Of a stretch of 64,000 nucleotides of DNA, positions 50,713 through 60,210 are shown in pieces (positions within the stretch are counted from its first letter, which is position 1; each line of letters begins with the position of its first letter). Source of the stretch: Chitinimonas koreensis (GTDB lineage: Bacteria; Pseudomonadota; Gammaproteobacteria; Burkholderiales; Chitinimonadaceae); the NCBI RefSeq assembly GCF_014353015.1, contig NZ_CP060704.1, positions 372,001-436,000 on the forward strand, given 5' to 3'. The position numbers and the translations under genes were made by a program. A model generated the notes under the pieces. It saw only the letters and a list, made by a program, of their open reading frames with translations, was not told where the DNA came from and did not search any database.

Positions 50713-51294
50713 ATGGGACACCACGACCGATCGCCGCGCGGCGCGCGCGAGCAAATCATCCAGCTGGCTGCCCGGCTGATGGCCGAGGAGCACGTCGACG
50801 ACTACGGCCAGGCCAAGCGCAAGGCCATCAAGCGGCTGGGCCTGCCCGAGGGCAAGAACCTGCCCGGCAACGAGGAGATCGAGGCGGCGCTGCGCGACTA
50901 CCGCGCGCTCTACCAGCCGGGCCACGCCGACGTGGTCGACGGCCTGCGCCGCACCGCGGCGACCGCCATGCGGCTGTTCACCGAGTTCAAGCCCTACCTG
51001 GTCGGCTCGGTGCTGGCCGGTACCGCGGGGCCGCATTCCGACATCAATCTGGTGGTCTACACCGACAACGACAAGGCGGTCGAGATCCGCTGCCTCAACC
51101 TCGGCATCGACTACCGCACCGAATCGAGCCCCAAGGGCGGCCATCCGACGCTGGCCTTTGTGGTCGACGGCAGCCTGGTCCGGCTGTCGATCCGGCCCGA
51201 GAACGACGAGCGGCAGGGCGCGCGCGGCGCCGCCGAACCGCTCGAGCGGGCGCGGCTGGCGCAGGTGGAGGCTTTGCTGGCGGTGGCGGCGTAG
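50713..51294 (+). CDS. Nucleotidyltransferase-like hypothetical protein
   Basis: 193 residues starting MGHHDRSPRGAREQIIQLAA. The N-terminal helical half resembles small beta-proteobacterial proteins with DYGQAKRKAIKRLGL; the central LVGSVLAGTAGPHSDINLVV has the GS...SD-x-(D/N)-L shape of minimal nucleotidyltransferases, with an Asn where the second metal-binding Asp is usual. It could be a degenerate or specialised enzyme. Function unknown. Confidence 0.7.
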   Translation: MGHHDRSPRGAREQIIQLAARLMAEEHVDDYGQAKRKAIKRLGLPEGKNLPGNEEIEAALRDYRALYQPGHADVVDGLRRTAATAMRLFTEFKPYLVGSVLAGTAGPHSDINLVVYTDNDKAVEIRCLNLGIDYRTESSPKGGHPTLAFVVDGSLVRLSIRPENDERQGARGAAEPLERARLAQVEALLAVAA

Positions 51295-51875
51295 CGCTGC
51301 AGGCGCCGGCTGTCCAACTGGTCGGTCGGCGATCAATAGCTGAAGACACGCTGTCGCTACCCTCTCCCTCCGGGAGAGGGCAGGATGAGGGACGCCGGTT
51401 GAGCGTTAGCTGACCGTCAGCGTGTGACTGAACCGTCGCTCCCTCACCCCAACCCCTCTCCCGGAGGGAGAGGGGCTTTAACCCCCAGCTTCATCTTTGG
51501 CATATAGGCATTCGCCGTCCGCATCCATACATCCGCCGACCACCCCGGCAGGTAGCCCCTCCCCATGTAACCCCCGTGCATCCCCCGCCGCCTGGCAGTC
51601 CGCCGGCGCCGGTCTATGCTGGTACCGCCAAACCACAACACGCCTGTACGAGGCGCCGCCCTGCGCGGCGGCGCCCGCGCCCACGGCGGCCGGCGGGTGC
51701 GCGCCCGTTCCGGGAGGAGTCGATTGCATGGGATCGCTGCGGCCGCCCGCTCGCCGGGTGGCCGTCGTGCCCGTTGCGCCTGCTTCGCCTGCCCGTTCCC
51801 GCTCCCCTGCCCAGCCCGCCGACGTGCGGCCTCGTCCCGGCACCAGCCCACCATTTGCCGCGAGGAGCGCAAGCA
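51295..51875. repeat. 581-bp gap with two CCCTCTCCC-family palindromes
   Basis: Dyads lie at 51360-51392 (ccctctccctccgggagagg, gcaggatgaggga) and 51441-51479 (ccctcaccccaacccctctc, ccggagggagagggg) in inverse orientation. From about 51480 to 51860 I see no supported gene, only GC-rich sequence that must include the promoter of the amine-oxidase gene. Confidence 0.75.
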
Positions 51876-53669
51876 ATGGCCAAAGCCAGCAAGAAATCCG
51901 GCGCGAAAGCCCAGTCCGGACCGATCGAACTCGACGTCGCCGTGGTCGGCGGCGGCGTGTCCGGCACCTACAGCGCCTGGCGGCTGCAGGCCGCGCGCGG
52001 CGCCGAACAGCGCATCGCGCTGTTCGAATACAGCGACCGCATCGGCGGCCGGCTGTTCAGCAAGACCCTGCCCGGCCTGCCCAACGTGGTGGCCGAGCTC
52101 GGCGGCATGCGCTACATCCCGACCAGCCACATCATGGTCGCCAACCTGGTCACCCACCTCGACCTGCCGACCAAGAACTTCCCGATGGGCGCGCCCGCCC
52201 CAGTCGGCGCCAAGAACAACCTGTTCTACCTGCGCGGCCAGTACCTGCGCTACCGCGAGCTGTCCGACCCGGCCAAGGTGCCCTACAAGCTCGACTGGAG
52301 CGAGCAGGGCTACGGGCCGGAGGACCTGCAGGTCAAGGTGATGAACTACCTGTGCCCGAACTTCGCCAACATGAGCCTGTGCGAGCAGATGAACGTGAAG
52401 GTGTTCGGCAAGGAGATCTGGAAGTACGGCTTCTGGGACCTGCTCTATCGCGTGCTCAGCAACGAGGGCTACCAGTTCATGAAGGACGCCGGCGGTTACG
52501 AGGCCAACGTGGCCAACGCCAGCGCCGTCACCCAGCTGCCGGCCACCGAATACAGCGACGAGACCGTCTTCCTCACCCTGCGGCACGGCTTCCAGGCGCT
52601 GCCGCTGACGCTGGCCAAGCACTTCGCCGAGCTGCCCGGCGTGCTCGACGGCAAGGCGCGCGTGCACATGAACCAGCGGCTGGCCGAGATCCGCATCGAC
52701 GACGGCGCCGACTACCGCTACACGCTGGTGTTCCGGCCCACCGTCAGCGAGAACGGCAAGACCCGCGACGTCGAGGACGGCGAAGAGACCGTGGTGCGCG
52801 CCAAGAAGCTGATCCTCGGCATGCCGCGCCGCTCGCTCGAACTGATCAAGTCCGATTTCTTCGACGATCCATGGCTCAAGAAGAACCTGACCTCGGTGCT
52901 GATCCAGTCGGCCTTCAAGATGTTCTTCGCCTACGAGCAGCCGTGGTGGCGCAGCCTGGGCCTGGTCGCCGGCCGTTCGGTGACCGACCTGCCGATCCGC
53001 CAGATGTACTACATGGGCACCGAGTGCGAGCAGGAGGGCGGCAAGCCCTGGCTCAACTCGCTGGCCATGGTGTCGTACAACGACATCGGCACCGTGCCGT
53101 TCTGGAAGGGGCTGGAGAACGACGAGCCCTACCGCGGCTTCGTGCCGCGCTGCATCGAGCCCGGCGTCGACCAGAACAACGTGGTGCCGCAGATGGCCCA
53201 CATGGCGACGCGCGAGATGGTCTACGTGGCGCAGCGCCAGGTCGCCCAGCTGCACGACCAGCTCGAGCTGCCGCTACCGTATTCGACCGCCTACCAGGAA
53301 TGGGGCGACGACCCCTACGGCGGCGGCTGGCACGAATGGAAGGCCAACTACCGGCTCGACGAGATCATGTGCCGCATGCGAAAGCCGGTGGACAGCCAGG
53401 ACATCTTCATCGTCGGCGAGGCCTATTCCTACGGCCAGGGCTGGGTCGAGGGCGCGCTGACCACCGCCGAGTCGACGCTCGAATCGTTCTTCGGCCTGCC
53501 CCGGCCCGACTGGCTGCCGCCCGAGTCGGACTACCCGCTGATGCCGGTGCCGGTACCGGAAGGCTGCAGCATCGATACGGGCTGCCAGACCTGCCAGAAC
53601 TGCGCGCCCATCCTCGACGACATCACCCAGTTCGCCTACAAGGGGATCGATCATGACGACGGTAACTAA
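51876..53669 (+). CDS. Flavin-containing amine / L-amino acid oxidase
   Basis: 597 residues; ATG at 51876 is preceded by gaggag. The FAD dinucleotide site DVAVVGGGVSGTYSAWRL spans 20-37, then DRIGGRLFS and ELGGMRYIP (54-82), as in monoamine and L-amino acid oxidases, and the C-terminal FAD block EAYSYGQGWVEGALTTAEST. A Cys-rich tail (CSIDTGCQTCQNC) is unusual. No signal peptide is seen, so it is probably cytosolic. It likely deaminates an amino acid to a 2-keto acid plus ammonia and H2O2. Its last 17 bp overlap the 2-keto acid decarboxylase gene, making a two-step keto-acid route the natural reading. Confidence 0.85.
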   Translation: MAKASKKSGAKAQSGPIELDVAVVGGGVSGTYSAWRLQAARGAEQRIALFEYSDRIGGRLFSKTLPGLPNVVAELGGMRYIPTSHIMVANLVTHLDLPTKNFPMGAPAPVGAKNNLFYLRGQYLRYRELSDPAKVPYKLDWSEQGYGPEDLQVKVMNYLCPNFANMSLCEQMNVKVFGKEIWKYGFWDLLYRVLSNEGYQFMKDAGGYEANVANASAVTQLPATEYSDETVFLTLRHGFQALPLTLAKHFAELPGVLDGKARVHMNQRLAEIRIDDGADYRYTLVFRPTVSENGKTRDVEDGEETVVRAKKLILGMPRRSLELIKSDFFDDPWLKKNLTSVLIQSAFKMFFAYEQPWWRSLGLVAGRSVTDLPIRQMYYMGTECEQEGGKPWLNSLAMVSYNDIGTVPFWKGLENDEPYRGFVPRCIEPGVDQNNVVPQMAHMATREMVYVAQRQVAQLHDQLELPLPYSTAYQEWGDDPYGGGWHEWKANYRLDEIMCRMRKPVDSQDIFIVGEAYSYGQGWVEGALTTAESTLESFFGLPRPDWLPPESDYPLMPVPVPEGCSIDTGCQTCQNCAPILDDITQFAYKGIDHDDGN

Positions 53670-55371
53670 CCAGGCCGCGGCCAACGCGGCATCCGCCCCG
53701 TTCACCGTGGCGCAGTACCTGCTCACCCGGCTGGTCGAGCTCGGCGTGAGCAAGGTGTTCCAGGTGCCCGGCGACTACGTGTCGAAGTTCATGGCGGCGC
53801 TGGACGCCTTCCCCGGCATCGAGGCGGTCGGCGACGTGCACGAGCTCGGCGCCGGCTATGCCGCCGACGGCTATGCGCGCGCGCTCGGCGGCTTCGGCGC
53901 GGTCTCGGTGCAGTACGGCGTGGGCAGCTTCAGCGCGCTCAACGCGGTGGCCGGCGCCTACGTCGAGCGCAACCCGGTGGTGGTGATCTCGGCCAGCCCC
54001 TCGACCGCCAACCGTCAGGTGGCGCGCCAGCAGGGCATCCTGTTCCACCACTCGACCGGCGATTTCGAGGCCGACCGCGACGTGTTCGCCCAGGTCACCG
54101 TCGCCAGCGAGGTGCTGCGCGACGCCGCGCTGGCGCCGGGCCAGATCGACGCCGCGCTGGTCGCCGCGCTGACCCATCGCCAGCCGGTCTACCTCGAGGC
54201 CTACCAGAACGTCTGGGGCGATCCCTGCCGGCCGCCCGAAGGCCGCCTCGCGCCGCTGCCGCCGGCCAGCGACCTCGACGCGCTCAAGGCCGCGCTGGAC
54301 CTGACGGTGGAGAAGCTCAAGGCGGCGCAGCGTCCGCTGCTGCTGCTCGGCGTCGAGATCGCCCGCTACGGCCTGGCCGAGCAGGCGCAGCAGCTGGTCG
54401 ACCAGAGCGGCCTGCAGTTCACCACCACGCTCTTGGGCAAGACCGTGCTCGACGAATCGCAGCCGGCCTTCATCGGCACCTATGCCGGCCCGGCCTCGAT
54501 CGCGTCGACGCGCGAGATCGTCAACGCCTCCGACTTCGTGCTGGCGCTCGGCGCGATCTTCACCGACGACTACCTCTACTTCATGGGCCAGCATTTCGAC
54601 GCCATGACGCTGTCGGACGACCAGGGCCTGCGCATCGGGGCCGCCCACTACCGCGACGTCGCCATGCAGGATTTCCTGGCCGGCCTCCTGTCGCGCGTGG
54701 CCGAGTTCGCCCGGCCGCCGATCCCCGGTCCCAATACGCTGCCGCTGTTCGTCGACGAATCGGTCGACAAGTCCAGGCTCGACTACAACACCTTCTTCGC
54801 CCACCTGACCGACCACCTGTTCGAGCACAAGCTGACCCGCAGCACGCGGCTGATCCTGGGCGAGAGCTCCTCGCTCTACGTCGCCTCCAACATCAGCCAC
54901 CTGCCGGCCGGCAGCTTCATCGGCGACGCCGCCTGGGGCTCGCTCGGCCACGAGACCGGCTGTGCGATCGGGGTGGCGCTGGCGACCGGCGCCAAGCCGG
55001 TGGTGGTGGCCGGCGACGGCGGCTTCATGATGGTCTGCCAGTCGCTGTCGACGCTGGCGCGCAACCGGGTCGAGTCGGTGGTGTTCGTGATGAGCAACCA
55101 GGTCTATGCGATCGAGCAGGCCTTCGTCGACGACAAGGCCTTCCTGCCCGACGGCGAGTTCGCGCCGTTCGACGTGCTGCCGGCGTGGGACTACGCCGGC
55201 GTGGCGGCGGCCTTCGGCGCGCGCAGCTTCAAGGTCGACAGCCTCGGCCAGCTCGGCGAAGTGCTGACGCAGGCTTTCGCGGTCGAGGGCGGGCCGGCGC
55301 TGGTCGAGGTGGCGATCTCGGACAAGGACCTGGCGCCGCAGATCAAGCGGCTGGTCGACAACACTCCTTGA
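53653..55371 (+). CDS. ThDP-dependent 2-keto acid decarboxylase (Pdc/IpdC-like)
   Basis: 572 residues. It carries the features of the pyruvate/indolepyruvate/phenylpyruvate decarboxylase group: VPGDY (proton-relay Asp), VHELGAGYAADGYAR (ThDP-activating Glu), the paired His of GILFHHSTGDFE, the ThDP/Mg motif GDGGFMMVCQ...SNQVYAIEQ and the later AIEQ Glu. The pattern excludes acetolactate synthase. Substrate is unsure: pyruvate, indole-3-pyruvate and phenylpyruvate are all possible. It overlaps the amine-oxidase gene by 17 bp, so an aromatic amino acid to aldehyde path is inferred. Confidence 0.9.
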   Translation: MTTVTNQAAANAASAPFTVAQYLLTRLVELGVSKVFQVPGDYVSKFMAALDAFPGIEAVGDVHELGAGYAADGYARALGGFGAVSVQYGVGSFSALNAVAGAYVERNPVVVISASPSTANRQVARQQGILFHHSTGDFEADRDVFAQVTVASEVLRDAALAPGQIDAALVAALTHRQPVYLEAYQNVWGDPCRPPEGRLAPLPPASDLDALKAALDLTVEKLKAAQRPLLLLGVEIARYGLAEQAQQLVDQSGLQFTTTLLGKTVLDESQPAFIGTYAGPASIASTREIVNASDFVLALGAIFTDDYLYFMGQHFDAMTLSDDQGLRIGAAHYRDVAMQDFLAGLLSRVAEFARPPIPGPNTLPLFVDESVDKSRLDYNTFFAHLTDHLFEHKLTRSTRLILGESSSLYVASNISHLPAGSFIGDAAWGSLGHETGCAIGVALATGAKPVVVAGDGGFMMVCQSLSTLARNRVESVVFVMSNQVYAIEQAFVDDKAFLPDGEFAPFDVLPAWDYAGVAAAFGARSFKVDSLGQLGEVLTQAFAVEGGPALVEVAISDKDLAPQIKRLVDNTP

Positions 55372-55420
55372 CCGTCGAAGCCGAGGCGCCGGCGCGCGGC
55401 CGCTGCCGCCGCGTGGCCGG

Positions 55421-55487
55421 CAGGTCGGGCTTTACGCCCGACAGCGCCGCAAATCGAGGTCGCTGTCGGGCGTAAATCCCGACCTAC
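55421..55487. repeat. REP-like palindrome, GTCGGGC family
   Basis: caggtcgggctttacgcccg and cgctgtcgggcgtaaatccc are inverted copies, about 50 bp beyond the decarboxylase stop. A second copy of the same family follows at 55556. The 377-bp gap to the next gene is otherwise without features except a strong ribosome site. Confidence 0.85.
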
Positions 55488-55555
55488 GTTGAAGCGCGGC
55501 CGCAGATCGGTGCGAGGCACGCATTTGCAGCTGCCGTCTTGCCTGCTTGCGCAAT

Positions 55556-55620
55556 GTAGGTCGGGCTTCAGTCCGACAGCGATCCGTCCAACGGCGCCGC
55601 CGGGCTGAAGCCCGACCTGC
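55556..55620. repeat. REP-like palindrome, GTCGGGC family (variant)
   Basis: gtaggtcgggcttcagtccg and gccgggctgaagcccgacct form the dyad. The core cttcag is shared with the GGAGCGGCTTCAGCC family, suggesting the families may be related. Confidence 0.8.
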
Positions 55621-55748
55621 ATGGCGATCGCCGCAGGCGCGGCATCGGCTGAAGGTGACCCCGAGACCAGAACCACGCCTGCGCCACCTGTCGCCACGCC
55701 ATTTCAACGGGCCGGCATAGACCGGCTCCATCCAAGAGGAGGAAAACC

Positions 55749-57821
55749 ATGCGCACCCTTGTTGCATCCATCCTGGCCGCCGCCGCTGTGGCCTTGATCC
55801 CCACCTTGGTCGAAGCCCATTCGCTGGCCGGCCAGCGCGCCGAATTCACCCCCGCGCCGGACAGCCTGAGCTTCGCCGACGTCATGCGCGAATGCGTGCA
55901 GGCGATCGACCCGGCGCAGACGCAACTGCAGTCGGGCCTGGGCGATGCGAAGTACCCGCTGGTGACGCTCGGCCTGCACGTCGAGCAGGTCAAGCTGTTC
56001 TACAGCCAGGGCTTCACGCTGCAATACGGCTTCAACTTCCCCGACGCGATCCAGGCTTTCCACAAGGCGATCAGCCTCGACCAAGGCGTCGCCATGCCCT
56101 ACTGGGGCATCGCGCTGTCGGCCAATTCCAACATCAACAGCGACGCCACCCACGGCTGCAACCGGCTGTCCTATCGCGCGAGCCAGGTCGCGCTGCGCAA
56201 TGCCCAGGCGCGGTTGAAGGACCCGGCCGCCCGCGCCCAGTACAGCATCGCCCAGCTCGAGCGCGAGGTCGGCTATGCCGATGCCTTCGCCAGCCTGTTC
56301 GAGCGTTCCGGCACCAAGGTGGTGATCACCGACGCCACCCAGCGCCGCTACGTCGAGCGCATGAAGGCGCTGTCGGAGCGCTACGAGGACGACCTCGACG
56401 CCGCCACGCTGTACGCCGACGCGCTGCTCAACGTCACGCCGTGGAAATGGTGGAAGGGCACCGCCTCGACCAGCAACGAGGTCAAACCCACGCCCGAGGC
56501 TGACACCGCGCTGCAGGTGCTCAACAAGGTGCTGATGCAGAACGCGCTGCACAGCGGCGCCAACCACTTCTACATCCACGTGATCGAGGAATCGCCGTTC
56601 TCCGAGAGCGGCCAGCCGATGGCCGAGCGGCTGCCCAGGCTGACGCCGGCCTCGGGCCACCTGGTGCACATGGCCTCGCACATCTACCAGCGCATCGGCG
56701 ACAACGCCGCCGCCAGCGCGGCCAACTACGCCGCGGTGTCGGTCGACCGCGCGCTGGCCAACCAGGACAAGTCCAACGACGTCTATCCGCTGCACTACCT
56801 CGGCCACAACATCCACTTCCTGACCTGGACGCTGTCGATCGAAGGCCGCCGCAACGAATCGCTGAACATGGCCGAGGAGCTGGTGCAGAACACCCGCACC
56901 TTCGCCAGCAACGACTACCTGTGCCGCCAGTTCCCCGAGGAGATCCAGGTCAAGAGCGACTACTTCTTCGCCGCGCCGTTCTACTTCGGCACCCGCTTCC
57001 AGGCCTGGGACTACGTCGAGCGCATGGCCGGCGAGGTGAAGGCGGCCAACGAGGCGATCAACCAGACCTGCCGCGCCGCGCGGCCCGACTGGCCGGAGCT
57101 GAAGATGCCGTACAGCCGCGCCATGCTGGCCTATGCGCGCGCCTACCAGGCGCTGGGCGGTCCCGGCGAGGCGGGCCAGGCCGCGCTGCGCGACTTCTGG
57201 GGCACGGTGCGCGCGGTGCTGGACGCCAACAAGAACCTGCAGTACGGCAACAATGCGGCGCTGCAGCTGTTCCGCATCGCCGACGTGATCCTGCTCGACC
57301 GCGCGCTGAATGGCGGCCGCTCGCCGGCGATCCCGCTCGAGACGCTGCGGCAGCAACTGAACGAGGCGGTCGGCGGCAGCCCGGCCGAGCCGCTGGCGCA
57401 GGATCTGGCCGACGCCAAGGGCGACGCCGAAGCGGTGGTGCTGCAACTGTGGCGCAAGGGCGTCGTACTGCAGGACGCGCTCAACTACAACGAGCCGCCG
57501 GACTGGTACTACACGCTGCGCGAATCGCTGGGCTACGCGCTGCTGTCGCGGGGCAGCGGGCTGCAGGGGCGGAGCCGCGAGAGCCAGGCCCAGGGCAAGA
57601 CGGCGCAGGCGCAACGCGAAGCGGACGAGGCACAGGCCTATCTGGGCGAGTCGGAGCGGGTATTCCTGGCCGACCTGAAGAACAATCGCCAGAGCGGCCG
57701 CTCGCTGGCCGGCCTCAAGCTGAGCCTGGAAGCGCAGAAGAAGTCGGTGCCCGAGTGGGTGAAATCGCAGCTGGCGGCGGCCTGGCGCAACGCCACGGTG
57801 AGCGCGATACCGGCGCCGTAG
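55749..57821 (+). CDS. Secreted helical-repeat (TPR-like) protein
   Basis: 690 residues with a signal peptide (RTLVASILAAAAVALIPTLVEA) and an excellent ribosome site, gaggagg. The mature protein is mostly paired helices; TPR-like units are seen at FPDAIQAFHKAISLDQGVAM (about 98-117) and DLDAATLYADALLN. Conserved-looking blocks with no catalytic motif that I can name are FYIHVIEESP, GHLVHMASHIYQRIGD and HNIHFLTWTLSIEGR, His-rich stretches that might bind a metal. It is periplasmic or extracellular. It is in the same direction as the oxidase/decarboxylase pair and may act with it; that is only inference. Confidence 0.7.
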   Translation: MRTLVASILAAAAVALIPTLVEAHSLAGQRAEFTPAPDSLSFADVMRECVQAIDPAQTQLQSGLGDAKYPLVTLGLHVEQVKLFYSQGFTLQYGFNFPDAIQAFHKAISLDQGVAMPYWGIALSANSNINSDATHGCNRLSYRASQVALRNAQARLKDPAARAQYSIAQLEREVGYADAFASLFERSGTKVVITDATQRRYVERMKALSERYEDDLDAATLYADALLNVTPWKWWKGTASTSNEVKPTPEADTALQVLNKVLMQNALHSGANHFYIHVIEESPFSESGQPMAERLPRLTPASGHLVHMASHIYQRIGDNAAASAANYAAVSVDRALANQDKSNDVYPLHYLGHNIHFLTWTLSIEGRRNESLNMAEELVQNTRTFASNDYLCRQFPEEIQVKSDYFFAAPFYFGTRFQAWDYVERMAGEVKAANEAINQTCRAARPDWPELKMPYSRAMLAYARAYQALGGPGEAGQAALRDFWGTVRAVLDANKNLQYGNNAALQLFRIADVILLDRALNGGRSPAIPLETLRQQLNEAVGGSPAEPLAQDLADAKGDAEAVVLQLWRKGVVLQDALNYNEPPDWYYTLRESLGYALLSRGSGLQGRSRESQAQGKTAQAQREADEAQAYLGESERVFLADLKNNRQSGRSLAGLKLSLEAQKKSVPEWVKSQLAAAWRNATVSAIPAP

Positions 57822-57887
57822 GCAAGCGGGGCAGGTCGGTGGCGGCTACGATGCATGCCATCGATCTAGCCCCGGAGCATGCGATCC

Positions 57888-60167
57888 ATGCGCTTGTCCT
57901 GTTTGCTGGCCCTCACGCTGTTGCTGGTCCCGGGCGCCTTCGCGGCGCCCTTTGCATTGCCGGCCGCCGCGCTGACCGACGACATCGCGCTCGGGCGCGC
58001 CATGCCCGGGCTGGCGCGGCAACTGGGGGCCGATTACCGCGACGAAGATCGCGAGCGCTACCTGGACACCGTGTTCCGGCTGCAGACGGTGGCCGGCGAC
58101 CACGCCGCGGCGATCGAGAGCCTGCGTGCCTTGCGCGCTCTGCGCCGCGAGCGCGGCGTCGCCCATGCCGAGGTGCTGTTCGTGCAGTACGAGATCGCCG
58201 CCACGGCGCAGGCCCGCCTGGCAGCCGGGACGGCGACCGATGCGGCGGCGGTCGATCCCGCGGCGGTCGACGCGGCGCTGCGGCAGGCCTTCGAGACGGT
58301 CTACCGGCCGCTCGACGACCGCCCGGCCTACTGGGCCGCCACCGCCTTCCGCAACGACCTGTCCCGCCTCGACGACGAGCTGCATGCCGCGATGGCCGCG
58401 CTGCGCCGGGGCGGCGAGCCCGACCAGGCCGCCCTGCTCGAGCTGGTGCGCAAATACCAGGTGCGGCGCGACTACGGCCTGTTGCTGCCGCGCATCGACG
58501 CGCTGGTGGCCGAGGACGACGCGCGGCGCTACCGCATCGACCGCAGCTTGCTGATCCGCAGCCCGGACGGCGCGCGCATCGCCGCCATCGGCGTACGGCC
58601 GCGCGCGCTGCCGGGGCGGCAGACCACGCTGCTCGGTTTCACCATCTACGCGGTCGATGACTGGGCCTACGACGACGCCAAGCGCGCCGCGGCCTACGGC
58701 TATGCCGGCGTGGTGGCCTACAGCCGCGGCAAGGGTCGCAGCCCCGGCCCGGTGGCGCCCTACGAGCACGACGGCAAGGACGCCGCGGCGGTGATCGACT
58801 GGATCGCCCGCCAGCCGTGGAGCGACGGCCGCGTCGGCATGTACGGCAGCAGCTACAACGGCTTCGCCGCCTGGGCCGCCGCCAAGCGCATGCCGCGCGC
58901 GCTCAAGGCGCTGATGACCTCGGCCAGCGCCGCGCCGGGCATCGACGTGCCGATGCAGGGCAACGTCTTCCTCAACTTCATCTACCCGTGGCCGCACTAC
59001 GTGGGCAACGGCAAGGCGCTGGACGACGCGACCTACGGCGACACGGCGCGCTGGCGCGCGCTCGACCGCGACTGGTACCGGGGCGGCCGGCCCTACCGCG
59101 AGCTGGAACGCATCGACGGCAGGCCGAACCCGATCTTCCGGCGCTGGCTCGACCATCCGTCCTACGACGCCTACTGGCAGCGCATGATCCCCTACGGCGC
59201 CGAGTTCGCCCGCATCCGCATCCCGGTGCTGGCCACCACCGGCTATTTCGACGGCGCCCAGGTCGGCGCGCTGTACTACTTCGACCAGCACACCCGCCAC
59301 GACCCGCGCGCCGACCACACGCTGCTGATCGGCCCTTACGAGCACCTGGCCATGCAGTTCGGCGTGGCGCGCACGGTGCAGGGCTACGCCATCGACCCGG
59401 TCGCCGACATCGACCTGCGGGCGCTGCGCTACCAGTGGTTCGACCACGTGTTCAAGGGCGCGCCGAAGCCGGCGCTGCTGAAGGACCGAATCAACTACCA
59501 GCTGATGGGCGCCAACACCTGGCTGCACGCGCCGACGCTCGAGGCGATGCACGAGACCGTGCTCGGCTACCACCTGCGGCCGGCCGCCGGCGACGGGCCG
59601 CACCGGCTCGAGGTGCAGGCGCCGGCCGGCGACGAGGCCATCGAGCAGACGGTCGACCTGGCCGAGCGCGGCGACGCCGACTATGTCGCGCCGCCGCTGG
59701 CGATCAACGCGGAGCTCGACCGCCGCAATGGCCTGGTGTTCGCCAGCGCGCCGTTCGAGCGGCCGCTCACGCTGGCCGGCCTGTTCTCGGGCCGGCTGGC
59801 CTTCGTCGCCAACAAGCGCGACCTCGACCTGTCGGTCACGCTGTACGAGCAGTTCGCCGACGGCCGCTACTTCCAGCTCGCCGCCTGGCTGGGCCGCGCC
59901 AGCTACGTGCACGAGCGCGGCAAGCGCCGGCTGCTGCAGCCGGGCCGGCCGACGGTGCTGTCGTTCCGCAGCGAGAACCTGCTCGGCCGCCAGCTGCAGC
60001 CGGGCAGCCGGCTGGTGGCGGTGCTGGCGGTCAGCAAGCAGCCCGACCGCCAGATCAACTACGGCAGCGGCCGCGACGTCAGCGCCGAATCGATCGCCGA
60101 CGCGGGCGAGCCGTTGCGCATCCGCTGGTCGGGCCGCAGCCGGATCGATATCCCGATCTGGCGCTGA
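57888..60167 (+). CDS. CocE/NonD-family alpha/beta hydrolase (X-Pro dipeptidyl-peptidase-like)
   Basis: 759 residues from the second of two close ATGs, chosen for ribosome-site spacing (ggag 10 bases before). Signal peptide LSCLLALTLLLVPGAFAAP. Residues 25-210 are a family-unusual helical N-terminal extension. The hydrolase domain (about 210-560) has the nucleophile motif MYGSSYNGFAAW, TTGYFDGAQ near the acid and GPYEHLAMQFG with the catalytic His. A C-terminal jelly-roll domain (about 600-755) is typical of S15/CocE enzymes. It is probably a periplasmic esterase, acylase or peptidase; the substrate is unknown. Confidence 0.85.
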   Translation: MRLSCLLALTLLLVPGAFAAPFALPAAALTDDIALGRAMPGLARQLGADYRDEDRERYLDTVFRLQTVAGDHAAAIESLRALRALRRERGVAHAEVLFVQYEIAATAQARLAAGTATDAAAVDPAAVDAALRQAFETVYRPLDDRPAYWAATAFRNDLSRLDDELHAAMAALRRGGEPDQAALLELVRKYQVRRDYGLLLPRIDALVAEDDARRYRIDRSLLIRSPDGARIAAIGVRPRALPGRQTTLLGFTIYAVDDWAYDDAKRAAAYGYAGVVAYSRGKGRSPGPVAPYEHDGKDAAAVIDWIARQPWSDGRVGMYGSSYNGFAAWAAAKRMPRALKALMTSASAAPGIDVPMQGNVFLNFIYPWPHYVGNGKALDDATYGDTARWRALDRDWYRGGRPYRELERIDGRPNPIFRRWLDHPSYDAYWQRMIPYGAEFARIRIPVLATTGYFDGAQVGALYYFDQHTRHDPRADHTLLIGPYEHLAMQFGVARTVQGYAIDPVADIDLRALRYQWFDHVFKGAPKPALLKDRINYQLMGANTWLHAPTLEAMHETVLGYHLRPAAGDGPHRLEVQAPAGDEAIEQTVDLAERGDADYVAPPLAINAELDRRNGLVFASAPFERPLTLAGLFSGRLAFVANKRDLDLSVTLYEQFADGRYFQLAAWLGRASYVHERGKRRLLQPGRPTVLSFRSENLLGRQLQPGSRLVAVLAVSKQPDRQINYGSGRDVSAESIADAGEPLRIRWSGRSRIDIPIWR

Positions 60168-60210
60168 CGGCAGCCTGCTTGGGCCGGACGGCTCCCCGCC
60201 GCGCGGCGCG

